A stretch of 64,000 nucleotides of DNA from UBA6814 sp040753075 (GCA_040753075.1 JBFMHA010000015.1:3624-67623), one strand, 5' to 3'. Counted from the stretch's first letter, positions 43,785-52,848 are shown. Numbers and translations: made by a program. Notes: generated by a model from the letters alone, not told the origin.

Positions 43785-44957
43785 ATGGCCCGCCCGTTGA
43801 AGATCGTGGTTTCCGGCTACCTGGTGGGCTTCCCCATGGGCGGCATGGCCTGGATGCTGGGCCACTGGCTGCTGGGACTCCAGCGCCTGGGGCACGAGCT
43901 GTTCTTCCTGGAGGACGCCGGGGACTGGACCTACCCCTTCAACCCCCTGGTCCGCGACTTCGGGACCGATTCCGGGTACGGGCGGCAGGTTCTCGGAAGG
44001 TTCTTCGCCCACCTGGGGCTGGACATCCCCTGGGCCTACCGGTCCGGCCTGGAGCAGCGGACCTTCGGGGCCAGCCAGGACGAGATCGACGCCTGGTGCG
44101 AGTCCTGCGACGTTTTCCTCAACATCTCGGGCATCATCCCCCTGCGTGAGAGCTACATGAAGGCCCGCTGCAAGGTCCTCATCGACACCGACCCGGTGTG
44201 GACCATGGTCAAGGGAGCCCAGGCGCCGGCCGACTACGCCTACTACCTGGCCCACGACGCCCATTTCACCTTCGGCTGCAACCTGCCCGCGGGCGACACC
44301 CCGGTCCCCCTGCTGGACATCGCCTGGAAGCCCATGCTGCCCCCGGTGGTGCTGGACCAGTGGAGCCCCCTGGACACCCCGGGCCGCCGCTACGCCACCA
44401 TCGGCTCCTGGGACACCCGGGACCGGGAGGTGTGTTTGGCCGGCGAGACGTACTCCTGGCGCAAGAGCCTTGAATACGAGAAGATCTTTGACCTGCCCCG
44501 CAAGGTCCCGCCGGGCGTCGAGTTCGAGCTGTCCTACTCCAACATGCGGCCGGAGGAGGTGCGGGAGTACGAGGCGCACGGCTGGATCATCAGCGACGCC
44601 CTGGACACCTCCCGGGACTACCTGGCCTACCGGGACATGATCCTCGGCTCGCGGGGCGAGTTCACCGTGGCCAAGGACCTGAACATCCGCCTCCGCAGCG
44701 GCTGGTTCTCGGACCGGGCCGTCTGCTACCTGGCCGCGGGCCGACCCGTGCTCACCCAGGACACCGGGTTCGACGCCTACCTGCCGGTGGGCGAGGGCCT
44801 GTTCTCCTGGCGCACCGAGGAGGACATCCTGGCCGCGGCGGAGGCCGTGGAGGCCGACTATCCCCGACACCGCGCCGCGGCCCTGCGCATCGCCCGGGAG
44901 CACTTCGACTCGGACCGGGTCCTGACCGGCATGCTCAAGGACATCGGCCTTGCCTAG
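43785..44957 (+). CDS. Glycosyltransferase-like protein, paralogue B
   Basis: A 390-residue relative of the protein at 41618-42799. Shared landmarks: GYLVGFPMGGMAW against GLACTYPVGGVFW, LGHELFFLEDAGDWTY against LGHDCYYLEDSGKWTY, VFLNISGIIPLRE against LFLNISCNCQLRD, KVLIDTDP against KALIDSDP, and GRPVLTQDTGFDAYLPVGEG against GRPVVVQDTGFSGFIPTGEG. No signal peptide. Probably adds a different sugar, or the two act as a heteromeric pair. The last eight bases overlap the TTG start of the next gene. Confidence 0.65.
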   Translation: MARPLKIVVSGYLVGFPMGGMAWMLGHWLLGLQRLGHELFFLEDAGDWTYPFNPLVRDFGTDSGYGRQVLGRFFAHLGLDIPWAYRSGLEQRTFGASQDEIDAWCESCDVFLNISGIIPLRESYMKARCKVLIDTDPVWTMVKGAQAPADYAYYLAHDAHFTFGCNLPAGDTPVPLLDIAWKPMLPPVVLDQWSPLDTPGRRYATIGSWDTRDREVCLAGETYSWRKSLEYEKIFDLPRKVPPGVEFELSYSNMRPEEVREYEAHGWIISDALDTSRDYLAYRDMILGSRGEFTVAKDLNIRLRSGWFSDRAVCYLAAGRPVLTQDTGFDAYLPVGEGLFSWRTEEDILAAAEAVEADYPRHRAAALRIAREHFDSDRVLTGMLKDIGLA

Positions 44958-46875
44958 ACCCCGCCGCCTGACCCTTACCGTCCTCGGCCTGACCCTGGCC
45001 CTGGCCCTGCTGGCCGCCGTCCCGGCCGGGGCCGGGGAATGGAGCGTGGGCCGGGAGGCGGGGGTGGCCTGGTTCCGCGCCCCGGACGGGACCCGCTTCT
45101 ACTCCAAGGGAGTGAACATCGTGTGCGGGTTCAAGGCCACGGACACCACCCACAACGGGACCAGCCTGGCCGGCGGCCCCGGCTTCTTCTGGGGCAACCA
45201 CTACCCGGACCGGGACTCCTGGCGGCGGGAGGCCAGCCGCCGGCTCCCGGCCTGGGGCTTCAACACCCGGGGCGGCTGGTCCGACCCCTCCCCGGAGTTC
45301 GGCCTGGCCCTGGCCCCGGACCTGGAGCTGGGACGCACCGCCCGGCTGCACTGGTTCGACCCCCTGGCTCCCGGCGTCCCGGACCGGGTGGCGGCCGCGG
45401 CCCGGGAGCTCATGGCCCCCCATGCCGGGGACGACCTGCTCATGGGCGTGTTCACGGACAACGAGGCGGGCTGGTGGAGCTCCCAACTCTTCCGCTGGTA
45501 CCTGTCCCGCCCCCCGGACAACCATACCAAGCAGCGACTCCTGGACCTCCTCCGCACCTGGTACGACGGGTCCTGGGAGCGGCTCGCCGCGGATTTCGTC
45601 CCGGCCGGGATTTCCGGCTTCGCCGGCCTGGAGGCGGCCGGGGCAGAGTTGAAGCTGCGGCCCGGGGGACGGGGCATCGCGGTGGTGAACGCCTTCACCC
45701 GGCTGCTGGCCGCCGCCTATTACCGGCTGGTCCGCGACGCGGTGCTTGCCGCCCGGCCCGGCGCGCTGCTCCTGGGCGACCGGCTGCCCCTGTATTTCAA
45801 CCAGGACGCGGTCCTGGGCATGCGCGACTCCGTGGACGCCATCTCCACCAACTACAACGTGGACACGGCCGACGGCTGGGTCGCGCCCTGGTTCTTCGAG
45901 GCCCTGGAGGCCCTGGGGGGCGGCCGGCCGGTGCTGGTGTCCGAGTGGTTCTGCGCCGCCCGGGAGAACCGCAGCGGCAACCTCAACAACGGGCACCTGC
46001 TCACCGTGCCCGGCCAGGCCGACCGGGTGCGGGCCGCCGAGACCGCGCTGAGGAACTTCGCGGCCTTTCCCAACGTGGCCGGGACCCACTGGTTCCAGCT
46101 CTACGACGAGCCCCTGGGCGGCCGGGCCGACGGCGAGGACTACAACTTCGGCCTGGTGGACCGCTTCGACGCGCCCTACGAAGACCTGACGGCCATGTTC
46201 GCCCGGGTCAATCCCGAACTGGACGCCCTCCACGCCGCGGCGCGGTTCGACGACCCCACGCCCACCCGGGCCGTGCGCCGGGCCGCGGCCCTGCGCCTGG
46301 ACGACGCCTCGGTCACGGACTGGGACAAGCGGCCCACCCGTCTGCGGGGCTGGGCCGTGCTGGAGCCCTACCAGCCCTTCGGCGACGTCCACCTGGCCTG
46401 GTCCGAGGCCGGCCTGCACCTCATGCACCTGGCCCAGAACCACCTGGAGCCTCCGTTCCTGGACTATGCCGGCGAGTTTCCGCTCTCCGAAGCCTACCGG
46501 CTCTTCCTGAGCCTGGACGCGGGCCGGGGGGAGCGGCGGTTCTGCATCGCCCTGTCCCCCGCCAACAGCACCCAGTGGGCCAACGTATGGGAGATCACGC
46601 CCCGGGCCTACGCCCTGGACGGGGACCGGGCCGAGCCGGCGCCGGACCTGGCCGTGGCCCAGTTGGCCAAACCCCTGCCCCATATCGCCCTGGAGGCCTT
46701 CGTGCCGGCCGCGGCCCTGGGGCTGCCCGCCCTCCGGGCCGGACAGAGCCTCCGGCTCGGCCTGGACGTGCGGGGCTTTTTCCGCGAGAGGCGCATGACC
46801 TTTCCGGGGCCGGCCCGGGACCCCTTCGGACCCGACGGCCCCATCCCCACCACATCGCTCCTGCTGGAGGATTGA
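44950..46875 (+). CDS. Secreted glycoside hydrolase of clan GH-A type (agarase/galactosidase-like)
   Basis: A 641-residue exported protein: signal peptide to about residue 28 (AGAGE), then a TIM barrel with YSKGVNIVCG, candidate acid/base Glu172 in VFTDNEAGWW and candidate nucleophile Glu332 in LVSEWFCA, followed by a C-terminal beta domain (about 450-641). The pattern resembles beta-agarase or GH42/GH86-like enzymes, but no family can be named with confidence. The TTG start at 44950 overlaps the previous gene by eight bases; the signal peptide begins right away, which supports it. Within a synthesis locus it may cut the glycan for release, length control or turnover. Confidence 0.75.
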   Translation: MPRPRRLTLTVLGLTLALALLAAVPAGAGEWSVGREAGVAWFRAPDGTRFYSKGVNIVCGFKATDTTHNGTSLAGGPGFFWGNHYPDRDSWRREASRRLPAWGFNTRGGWSDPSPEFGLALAPDLELGRTARLHWFDPLAPGVPDRVAAAARELMAPHAGDDLLMGVFTDNEAGWWSSQLFRWYLSRPPDNHTKQRLLDLLRTWYDGSWERLAADFVPAGISGFAGLEAAGAELKLRPGGRGIAVVNAFTRLLAAAYYRLVRDAVLAARPGALLLGDRLPLYFNQDAVLGMRDSVDAISTNYNVDTADGWVAPWFFEALEALGGGRPVLVSEWFCAARENRSGNLNNGHLLTVPGQADRVRAAETALRNFAAFPNVAGTHWFQLYDEPLGGRADGEDYNFGLVDRFDAPYEDLTAMFARVNPELDALHAAARFDDPTPTRAVRRAAALRLDDASVTDWDKRPTRLRGWAVLEPYQPFGDVHLAWSEAGLHLMHLAQNHLEPPFLDYAGEFPLSEAYRLFLSLDAGRGERRFCIALSPANSTQWANVWEITPRAYALDGDRAEPAPDLAVAQLAKPLPHIALEAFVPAAALGLPALRAGQSLRLGLDVRGFFRERRMTFPGPARDPFGPDGPIPTTSLLLED

Positions 46876-46879
46876 TTCC

Positions 46880-47857
46880 ATGTCCACGGTTCTCGTCACC
46901 GGCGGCGCGGGCTACATCGGCTCGCACGCCTGCAAGGCCCTCAAGGCGGCCGGCCACGAGCCGGTCACCGTCGACAACCTGGTGTACGGCCACGAATGGG
47001 CCGTGCAGTGGGGCCCCCTGGCCAGGGGCGACATCCGCGACCGGGAATTCCTGGACGCGGTGTTCAAGGCCTACAGGCCCGAGGCGGTCATGCACTTCGC
47101 GGCCTTCGCCTACGTGGGCGAGTCGGTCAAGGACCCGGAGAAGTACTACCACAACAACGTGGCCGGAACCCTGTCCCTGCTCTCGGCCATGCGGCGCCAC
47201 GACTGCCGCGACATCGTGTTCTCCTCCACCTGCGCGACCTACGGGACGCCCGAGCGCCTGCCCCTGACCGAGGACGCCCGGCAGTCGCCCATCAACCCCT
47301 ACGGCTGGTCCAAGCTCATGATGGAGCAGATCCTGCGCGACTTCGACCACGCCTACGGGACGCGCTTCGTCTCGCTGCGCTACTTCAACGCCGCAGGCGC
47401 GGACCGGGACGGCCGCATCGGCGAGGACCACGACCCGGAGACCCACCTCATCCCCCTGGTCTGCTACGCGGCCCTGGGCCGGCGCTCCCACATCGAGGTC
47501 TACGGGACCGACTACGACACGCCCGACGGCGCCTGCATCCGCGACTACATCCACGTGGACGACCTGGCCGAGGCCCACGTGGCCGCCCTGCGCCACATGC
47601 AGTCCGGCGGCGCGAGCCAGTTCCTGAACCTGGGAACCGGCCAGGGGCTCTCGGTGACCGAGGTCATCAGGGCCGTGGAGAAGGTCTCGGGCCGGCCCGT
47701 GCCGGTCAGGTACGGCCCGCGCCGGGAGGGCGACCCCCACGCCCTCTACGCCGACGCCACCCGCGCCAACGACGTCCTGGGCTGGAAACCGGCCTGCTCG
47801 GACATCGAGAGCATCGTGGAGTCCGCCTGGCGCTGGCACCGACAAAAGCACGGCTAG
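46880..47857 (+). CDS. galE: UDP-glucose 4-epimerase
   Basis: A 325-residue SDR protein. NAD loop TGGAGYIGSH at 7-16, the catalytic Ser/Thr in FSSTCATYG and the YxxxK pair in YGWSKLM, then LRYFNAAGAD and the DYIHVDDLAEAHV strand of GalE. It interconverts UDP-glucose and UDP-galactose (or the N-acetyl forms) and would supply the donor for the glycan locus. It starts four bases after the hydrolase stop with GGAGGATTG ahead. A hairpin (47967-47994) lies after the stop as the likely end of the transcription unit. Confidence 0.95.
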   Translation: MSTVLVTGGAGYIGSHACKALKAAGHEPVTVDNLVYGHEWAVQWGPLARGDIRDREFLDAVFKAYRPEAVMHFAAFAYVGESVKDPEKYYHNNVAGTLSLLSAMRRHDCRDIVFSSTCATYGTPERLPLTEDARQSPINPYGWSKLMMEQILRDFDHAYGTRFVSLRYFNAAGADRDGRIGEDHDPETHLIPLVCYAALGRRSHIEVYGTDYDTPDGACIRDYIHVDDLAEAHVAALRHMQSGGASQFLNLGTGQGLSVTEVIRAVEKVSGRPVPVRYGPRREGDPHALYADATRANDVLGWKPACSDIESIVESAWRWHRQKHG

Positions 47858-47966
47858 GCGGGAAAGAACGCGCTCCCCCGGAACATTTCAATGATTTCAG
47901 AATATAATTCAGTTATGAACAATTGACGAACAGGTTTGGAACATCCCGCGGCCACGCCGCAAGAGG

Positions 47967-47994
47967 GAGAGCCGGCTCGCGAGAGCCGGCTCTC
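47967..47994. terminator. Inverted repeat after galE, possible terminator
   Basis: An 11-bp stem (GAGAGCCGGCT/AGCCGGCTCTC) with a 6-base loop between the convergent galE and cobM genes. The following T run is weak, so it may be a factor-independent terminator of low efficiency or just a boundary repeat. The rest of 47858-48112 has a short AT-rich stretch and no gene. Confidence 0.45.
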
Positions 47995-48112
47995 CTGCTT
48001 CGAAGGCTGACGATCCCCGACTGGCCACGGACTCCCGCCGCGCGCATGCGACGGGTTGTCTCCGGCCCTGGCCACGGCGTCTTTCACATGGTCCGAGCCA
48101 TGGGAGGGGGCT

Positions 48113-48874
48113 TCACCCCACCGGCCGGAAGATGTGCCCGTGCTCCGGGTGGTAGAGACGGGAGCGGGCCTCCCCGCCCGCCGCGTCCGGGAGCACCAGG
48201 TAGACGGCCTGACGGGTGACGCCCGCCTCACGGGTGGCCGCGGCCAGGCGGTCCAGGGTTGTTTCCGCCACGCTGCCCCCGGGCCAGCCCACCCTGTGGC
48301 CCAGCACCACCCGCGCGCTCCCGGCCAGGCCGCCGGCCAGCAATTCGTCCTGGACGTGCTGCGCGTCGCCCGCGGCCAGGTACAGGGCCAGGGCGCAGCC
48401 GTGCGCCGCGAAGCTGCGCAGGCTCTGGGCCTCGGGCATGCCCGTGTTCCTGCCGGTGCGGGTGATGACCAGGGACTGGGAGCCGCCGGGCGCGGTGAAG
48501 GAGGCTCCGGCCGCTGCCGCCGCTGCAAAGGCCGCAGTGACACCGGGCACGATCTCCCAGGGAATGCCGTCCCGGTCCAGGAGAGCGGTCTGTTCGCGGA
48601 CGGCCCCGTAGAGGGAGGGGTCGCCGGTGTGGACCCGGGCGGCCAGACCCCCGGCCTGTGCGGTTTCCAGCAACAGGGCGTGGGTTTGCTCCAGGGTCAG
48701 GGAGGAGGAGTCCTCCACCCGCGCTCCGGGCCTGGCCCCGGCCACCACCTCCCGGGGCGCCAGCGACCCGGCGTAGAGCACCAGATCGGCCCGGGCGATG
48801 AGCCGCGCGCCCTTGACCGTGACGAGTTCGGGATCGCCCGGCCCCGCGCCGATGAACCAGACCTTGCCTGCCAT
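48113..48874 (-). CDS. cobM: Precorrin-4 / cobalt-precorrin-4 C11-methyltransferase
   Basis: A 253-residue SAM-dependent methylase of the CobM/CbiF group. Seen: VWFIGAGPGDPELVTVKGARL at the N-terminus (shortened to FIGAGPGDPELVTV), YAGSL, VHTGDPSLYGA and the VPGVTAAFAAAAA substrate loop. It methylates C11 of the corrin macrocycle. It is separated from other corrin ring genes but sits at the end of the TonB-containing minus-strand operon that faces the cobN operon, so its product may belong to a corrinoid or tetrapyrrole salvage system. AGGAGG precedes the ATG at 48874. CbiF (anaerobic) is an equally good name. Confidence 0.92.
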   Translation of the reverse strand: MAGKVWFIGAGPGDPELVTVKGARLIARADLVLYAGSLAPREVVAGARPGARVEDSSSLTLEQTHALLLETAQAGGLAARVHTGDPSLYGAVREQTALLDRDGIPWEIVPGVTAAFAAAAAAGASFTAPGGSQSLVITRTGRNTGMPEAQSLRSFAAHGCALALYLAAGDAQHVQDELLAGGLAGSARVVLGHRVGWPGGSVAETTLDRLAAATREAGVTRQAVYLVLPDAAGGEARSRLYHPEHGHIFRPVG

Positions 48875-48929
48875 GCCACTTTCCTCCTGTCTGCGCCCTC
48901 GGCGCAGCCTGTTGTTTCCGGAAAAGCCT

Positions 48930-50171
48930 TCAGGCCCCGCGCAGGGCCTGCGCCGGATCCTGGCGGGCGGCGGCCAGTGCCGGCCGCAGGCCCGCGGCCA
49001 GGCCCACGGCCAGGGACGCGGCCACGCCCAGGCCGAACACGCTCCAGGCGAAGCCCACCGGCCCCACCCCGCGCCATTCCAGCAGCAGGGAGGCCAGCCA
49101 GCCCAGGCCCAGGCCCATGATTCCACCGGCCAGGGTGAGGAGCACGGCCTCGGCCGCCAACTGGACGGACACCGCCCCCCGGGTGGCCCCCACGGCCCGG
49201 CGCAGGCCGATCTCCCCCCGCCGCTCGGCCAGGTTCAGGGAGAAGACGTTGGCCAGCACCGCCCCGCCCGCGGCCAGGGCCAGGGCCGCGGCCACGGCCA
49301 GAAACGCCATCATGCCCTGCTCCAGGGTGGTGCGGAAGGCCAGGATCTCCTGCGGCCCGATGACCGAGAAGTCGTCGTCCATGCCCGGCCCGATGCGGTG
49401 CCTCGCGCGCAGCAGGCTGCGCAGCCCGGCCATGCCCGTCTCCAGGTCCGAGCCCGGGGCGAACACCACCCGCACGGACATGAAGGTGTCCCGCTCCAGG
49501 TTGAAGCGCCGGGTCAGGGTGCTCAGGGGCAGGATGACCCGGTCGTCCACGGCCGAGCCGTGGCCGTCGGCCAGGCCACGCTCGGCCAGGACCCCCACCA
49601 CGGCCAGGGGCAGGTCGCCCAAAAGCACCTGCCGGCCCAGGGGCGGCGCGCCGCCGAATATCTTGCGCGCCGCGCCCGCGCCGAGCAGGACCACCTTGGC
49701 CCCCTGGTCCAGGTCCTCGGCCGTGAAGTCGCGGCCCTGCTCCAGGGGCCAGTTCCAGATGCGCGCATAGCCCTCGGTGGCCCCGTAGGCCATGTGCCCC
49801 GCAGAGGAACGCCGCCCCGCGCGCAGGGTGAGCCCGGTCTTGACCCGCACCGGGGCCGCGGCCTCCACCCCGGGCAGGGCGCGGGACATCTCGCGCACGT
49901 CGTCCGCGGTGATGGTCCGGGTGCGCTTGCCGGGCGCGGCCGAGGCCACGTTGGAGCCCACGACGAACACCGCGTCCGCGCCGTACCAGGCGAAGATCTC
50001 CGAGGCCTTGCGCAGGGCCCCCTCGCGCACTGCGGCCAGGACCGTGAGCGCGGCCACCCCCAGGGCCACGGCCAGCAGCGCCACCCCGCTGCGGAAGGGA
50101 TGCCCGGTCCCGGCCCGCAGGGCGAATCCTCCGGCCCGGGCCAGGAAGCGGAGGGGATGCGGGACGTTCAT
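48930..50171 (-). CDS. FtsX/MacB-type ABC transporter permease
   Basis: A 413-residue membrane protein: TM1 near 28-50, a periplasmic MacB-like core domain (about 65-285 with LPGVEAAAPVR and RIGPGMDDDFSV), then three helices in the C-terminal FtsX domain with ERRGEIGLRRAVGATRGAV, a family hallmark. Such permeases move lipoproteins or small molecules, or act mechanically, with an ATPase partner. No LolD/MacB-type ATPase is next to it, but an ABC ATPase begins this operon. The ATG overlaps the tonB stop (ATGA). Confidence 0.88.
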   Translation of the reverse strand: MNVPHPLRFLARAGGFALRAGTGHPFRSGVALLAVALGVAALTVLAAVREGALRKASEIFAWYGADAVFVVGSNVASAAPGKRTRTITADDVREMSRALPGVEAAAPVRVKTGLTLRAGRRSSAGHMAYGATEGYARIWNWPLEQGRDFTAEDLDQGAKVVLLGAGAARKIFGGAPPLGRQVLLGDLPLAVVGVLAERGLADGHGSAVDDRVILPLSTLTRRFNLERDTFMSVRVVFAPGSDLETGMAGLRSLLRARHRIGPGMDDDFSVIGPQEILAFRTTLEQGMMAFLAVAAALALAAGGAVLANVFSLNLAERRGEIGLRRAVGATRGAVSVQLAAEAVLLTLAGGIMGLGLGWLASLLLEWRGVGPVGFAWSVFGLGVAASLAVGLAAGLRPALAAARQDPAQALRGA

Positions 50172-51121
50172 CCCGTGAGGTTGAAGCGCACCGGCAGCAC
50201 CACCCAGGTGGGCACCGGCCGGCCCGCGCGCTCCCCGGGCTTGAAGCGCCAGCGCCGCACAGCCTTGAGCACGCTGTGCTCGAACACGCCCGCGGGCTCG
50301 GCCGAGAGCACGGTGAGTTCATCCACCCTCCCGTCCTCGTCCACCAGGAAACGCACCGTGACCGTGCCGGACAGGTTCCGGCTGCGCGCGGCATAGGGGT
50401 ATTCCGGCTCGAACCTCCGGGTCAGCCGGGGGACCGTGTCCACCTGGGACAACTCGAACCCGCGGCCTCCCCCGCCCTGAACTCCCGAGGCGGCGCCGGG
50501 GCCTCCTCCGCCGCCCCGGGCCGGAGTTGCGGAGGCCAGGCCCTCGCCGGCGGCGGCCGGTGACTCCGCCGCGGTCCCGGCCGCGGCGGGCGACGCCTCC
50601 GGAGCGGGCGGCGCGGCCGGCGCAGGGGCCGACGCAGGGGCCGGAGGAGTCTCGGCCGGCGCGGACTCCCGAACGCTGACCGGCTGCGCCTCGGGGACCG
50701 GGGCCGGCTTGGATGCGGCGGGCTTGGGCGCGGATGCCGCCCTGGGTTTCGGCGCGGGCCGGGGCGCGGGCTGCGGGGCCGGAGGGGCGGCTGCCAAAGC
50801 GGGGCTGGACGCGGGCGCGGACGCTGCGGGAGGGAGGGCGGTCAGATCCAGGGTGCAGACCAGGGGGGCGCCCAGGCCCGCCGGAGCGGGCAAGCTCTCC
50901 AGAAAAAACGCCAGAAGGAGCAGACCCGCGTGCAGGGCCGCGGCCGCGGCCTTGGCCCCCAGGGCCAGGGCGCGGGCCCGGGGCGCGGGACGCTCCAGCG
51001 GGGCGCACTCCCGCGCCGCCCCGGCCAGTACCGGGCAGGGCGCGCCGCCTCCGGCCCGGGGCAGGGCTCCGGCCGGCAGGACGGGCAGGTCCGGGGGCGT
51101 CCAGGATGCGGCGCAGGGCAA
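50168..51121 (-). CDS. tonB: TonB energy transducer
   Basis: A 317-residue TonB: an N-terminal cytoplasmic tail with Cys/Pro-rich sequence, one membrane helix (about 58-75), a long Pro/Ala/Lys-rich periplasmic spacer (about 95-190), a Gly-rich stretch, and the C-terminal TonB fold (PEYPYAARSRNLSGTVTVRFLVDEDG, then LKAVRRWRFKPG; quoted in part) that contacts receptor TonB boxes. No exbB/exbD is in the window. It lies back-to-back with a TonB-dependent receptor gene 4.6 kb away, so it is probably dedicated to it. The start is a TTG at 51121 with GGAGGGG in front. Confidence 0.9.
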   Translation of the reverse strand: MPCAASWTPPDLPVLPAGALPRAGGGAPCPVLAGAARECAPLERPAPRARALALGAKAAAAALHAGLLLLAFFLESLPAPAGLGAPLVCTLDLTALPPAASAPASSPALAAAPPAPQPAPRPAPKPRAASAPKPAASKPAPVPEAQPVSVRESAPAETPPAPASAPAPAAPPAPEASPAAAGTAAESPAAAGEGLASATPARGGGGGPGAASGVQGGGGRGFELSQVDTVPRLTRRFEPEYPYAARSRNLSGTVTVRFLVDEDGRVDELTVLSAEPAGVFEHSVLKAVRRWRFKPGERAGRPVPTWVVLPVRFNLTG

Positions 51122-51137
51122 GCTCTCCCCTCCTTTC

Positions 51138-51887
51138 CTAGTCCCGGGCCCGGTCCACGCAGCGGGCCGCGAAAAGGAAACAGGCCAGGCCCAGCCCGGC
51201 CAGGAGCAGATAGGAGAAGAGCGGCGGCGTGAGGCCGTATGACGCCGGCCGCATGGCCCCGGCCGCGTGGGTCACGGGCAGAAGCTGCACCGCGGACCTC
51301 GCCCAGTCGGGCAGCCGCTCCAGGGGGAAGAAGGTCCCGCCCAGGAAGCCCATGGGGGTGATGATGAAGCTGGTGGCCAGGGCCTGGTCCGCGTGGGTGC
51401 GCACCAGCATGGCCGAGGCCACGGCCAGGCTGGCGAAGACCCAGCCGTTCAGGGCCGCGGCCAGCCAGAAGAGCGGCCCCAGGCGCAGGGGGACCCCGAA
51501 GGCGAAGCCGATGCCGCAGATCACGGCCACGGCCAGGAGGGTGCGGGTCACGCCGCCCAGGACCTCGCCCAGCACGTAGCCCATATGGCTCACCGGCGCG
51601 GCCTGGAACTCCTCGAAGATGTGCCAGTAGAACCGGGAGATGTTGATCTCGCTGGCCATGGACCAGGCCTGGGTCATGCTGGCCATGGCCGCCAGGCCGG
51701 GGATGAGGAACTCCAGGTAGGTGCGGCCGTCGGGCATGTGCCGGTCCCCGAAGGCCCAGCCGAAGGCCACCACGTAGAGCAGGGGCGACACGGCCATGGA
51801 CGCGGCCATGCGCGAGAGGCGGCGGCGGAGGATGAGCAGCTCGCGCCAGTACACCGCGGACCAGCCCCGGAGCAGCGGCAGGGTCAT
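51138..51887 (-). CDS. ABC-2 type transporter permease
   Basis: A 249-residue inner membrane protein with six helices of the ABC-2 fold, including PLLYVVAFGWAFG, GLAAMASMTQAWSMASEI and the GFLGGTFFPLERLPDW loop near the end. Related to NodJ/DrrB exporters. Its ATG overlaps the stop of the ATPase gene by four bases, so the two form the exporter unit. The substrate is unknown; the operon also encodes TonB, an FtsX permease and CobM. Confidence 0.9.
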   Translation of the reverse strand: MTLPLLRGWSAVYWRELLILRRRLSRMAASMAVSPLLYVVAFGWAFGDRHMPDGRTYLEFLIPGLAAMASMTQAWSMASEINISRFYWHIFEEFQAAPVSHMGYVLGEVLGGVTRTLLAVAVICGIGFAFGVPLRLGPLFWLAAALNGWVFASLAVASAMLVRTHADQALATSFIITPMGFLGGTFFPLERLPDWARSAVQLLPVTHAAGAMRPASYGLTPPLFSYLLLAGLGLACFLFAARCVDRARD

Positions 51888-52720
51888 TGGATCTTCCTCC
51901 CGGTGCAGGCCATGAACACGTCCTCCAGGTTCACCCGACGCACGGTGAAGCCGTTCGCCTGGCCGGCGGCGAAGGCCTGGGCCTCCTCCCGGGTGGCGAA
52001 GTGGCGCGACTCCATGTGGTGGTTGTCCATCACGTCCACGGACCAGGCCCCCAGACGCTCCATGAGCGCGGCCGGCGCATCCAGGGCCACCAGCCGGCCC
52101 TGGTCCAGGAAGGCCACCCGGTCGGCCAGGAACTCGGCCTCCTCGATGTAGTGGGTGGTCAGGAAGATGGTGGCCCCGTCCTGCTGGATCTGCTTGACCA
52201 GCGCCCAGATGCGGCGGCGGATGGCCGGGTCCAGGCCCGCGGTGGGCTCGTCCAGGAAGAGCACCCGGGGGGAGTGCATGAGGGCCCTGGCCACCATGGC
52301 CCGCCGCTTCATGCCCCCGGACAGGGTCTTGACCTGGGCCCGGGCCTTGTCCGTCAGGCCCACGTACTCCAGAAGATCCGCGCTGCGGGACCGGCGCTCG
52401 GCAGCGGACATGCCGAAGAGCCGGCCGTGCACGTCCAGGTTCTCGGCCACGGACAGTTCGCTGTCCAGGTTCACCGCCTGGGGGACCAGGCCGCACAGCC
52501 GCTTCACCCCCAGAGGGTCGGTCGCCATGTCCAGGCCTCCCACCTGGATACTACCCTCGCCCGGCCGGCACAGGCCGGTGAGGATCCGGATGGTGGTGGT
52601 CTTGCCCGCGCCGTTGGGTCCCAGATAGGCGAACAGCTCCCCCGCGCCCACCGCGAGGCTCACCCCGGCCAGGGCCTGGACCTTGCCGAAGCTCTTGGCC
52701 AGACCCTCGAACTGGATCAT
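51884..52720 (-). CDS. ABC transporter ATP-binding protein (drug/multidrug exporter type)
   Basis: About 278 residues: Walker A LGPNGAGKTTT, Q-loop VPQAVNLD, signature LSGGMKRR and Walker B VLFLDEPTAGLDP, H-loop TTHYIEEAE, with a C-terminal domain (to KIQ) typical of CcmA/NatA exporters. Partner is the ABC-2 permease next to it. The start is ambiguous: ATG 52720 places the family N-terminus (MIQFEGLAKSFG) correctly but has no ribosome site; ATG 52801 has AAGGA but would translate part of the AT-rich intergenic DNA. First gene of the minus-strand operon. Confidence 0.88.
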   Translation of the reverse strand: MIQFEGLAKSFGKVQALAGVSLAVGAGELFAYLGPNGAGKTTTIRILTGLCRPGEGSIQVGGLDMATDPLGVKRLCGLVPQAVNLDSELSVAENLDVHGRLFGMSAAERRSRSADLLEYVGLTDKARAQVKTLSGGMKRRAMVARALMHSPRVLFLDEPTAGLDPAIRRRIWALVKQIQQDGATIFLTTHYIEEAEFLADRVAFLDQGRLVALDAPAALMERLGAWSVDVMDNHHMESRHFATREEAQAFAAGQANGFTVRRVNLEDVFMACTGRKIQ

Positions 52721-52848
52721 GGGCTCGGCCAGGGCGGAAACCCGGCTCTGCGGGCCATCCCCTCCCTCGGCATCGTAACACGAAATATTATTATGTAGCA
52801 TTTTGTCCTTGACCAATCCTGAAAAGTTTTACTACGAACACGCCTGAA
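52721..52848. promoter_or_regulatory. Divergent AT-rich regulatory region between the two TonB-linked operons
   Basis: The segment around 52770-52850 is AT-rich and must hold promoters for both the exporter/TonB/cobM operon and the binding-protein/receptor/cobN operon. A TTGACC (52809-52814) with a poor -10 faces the plus strand. The gap is too short for a cobalamin riboswitch, and I see no convincing Fur box. Confidence 0.5.

Noticed and set aside
52721..52848. Cobalamin riboswitch or Fur box ahead of the uptake operon
   Set aside because: The gap is too short for a B12 riboswitch and no convincing Fur palindrome was found by eye.
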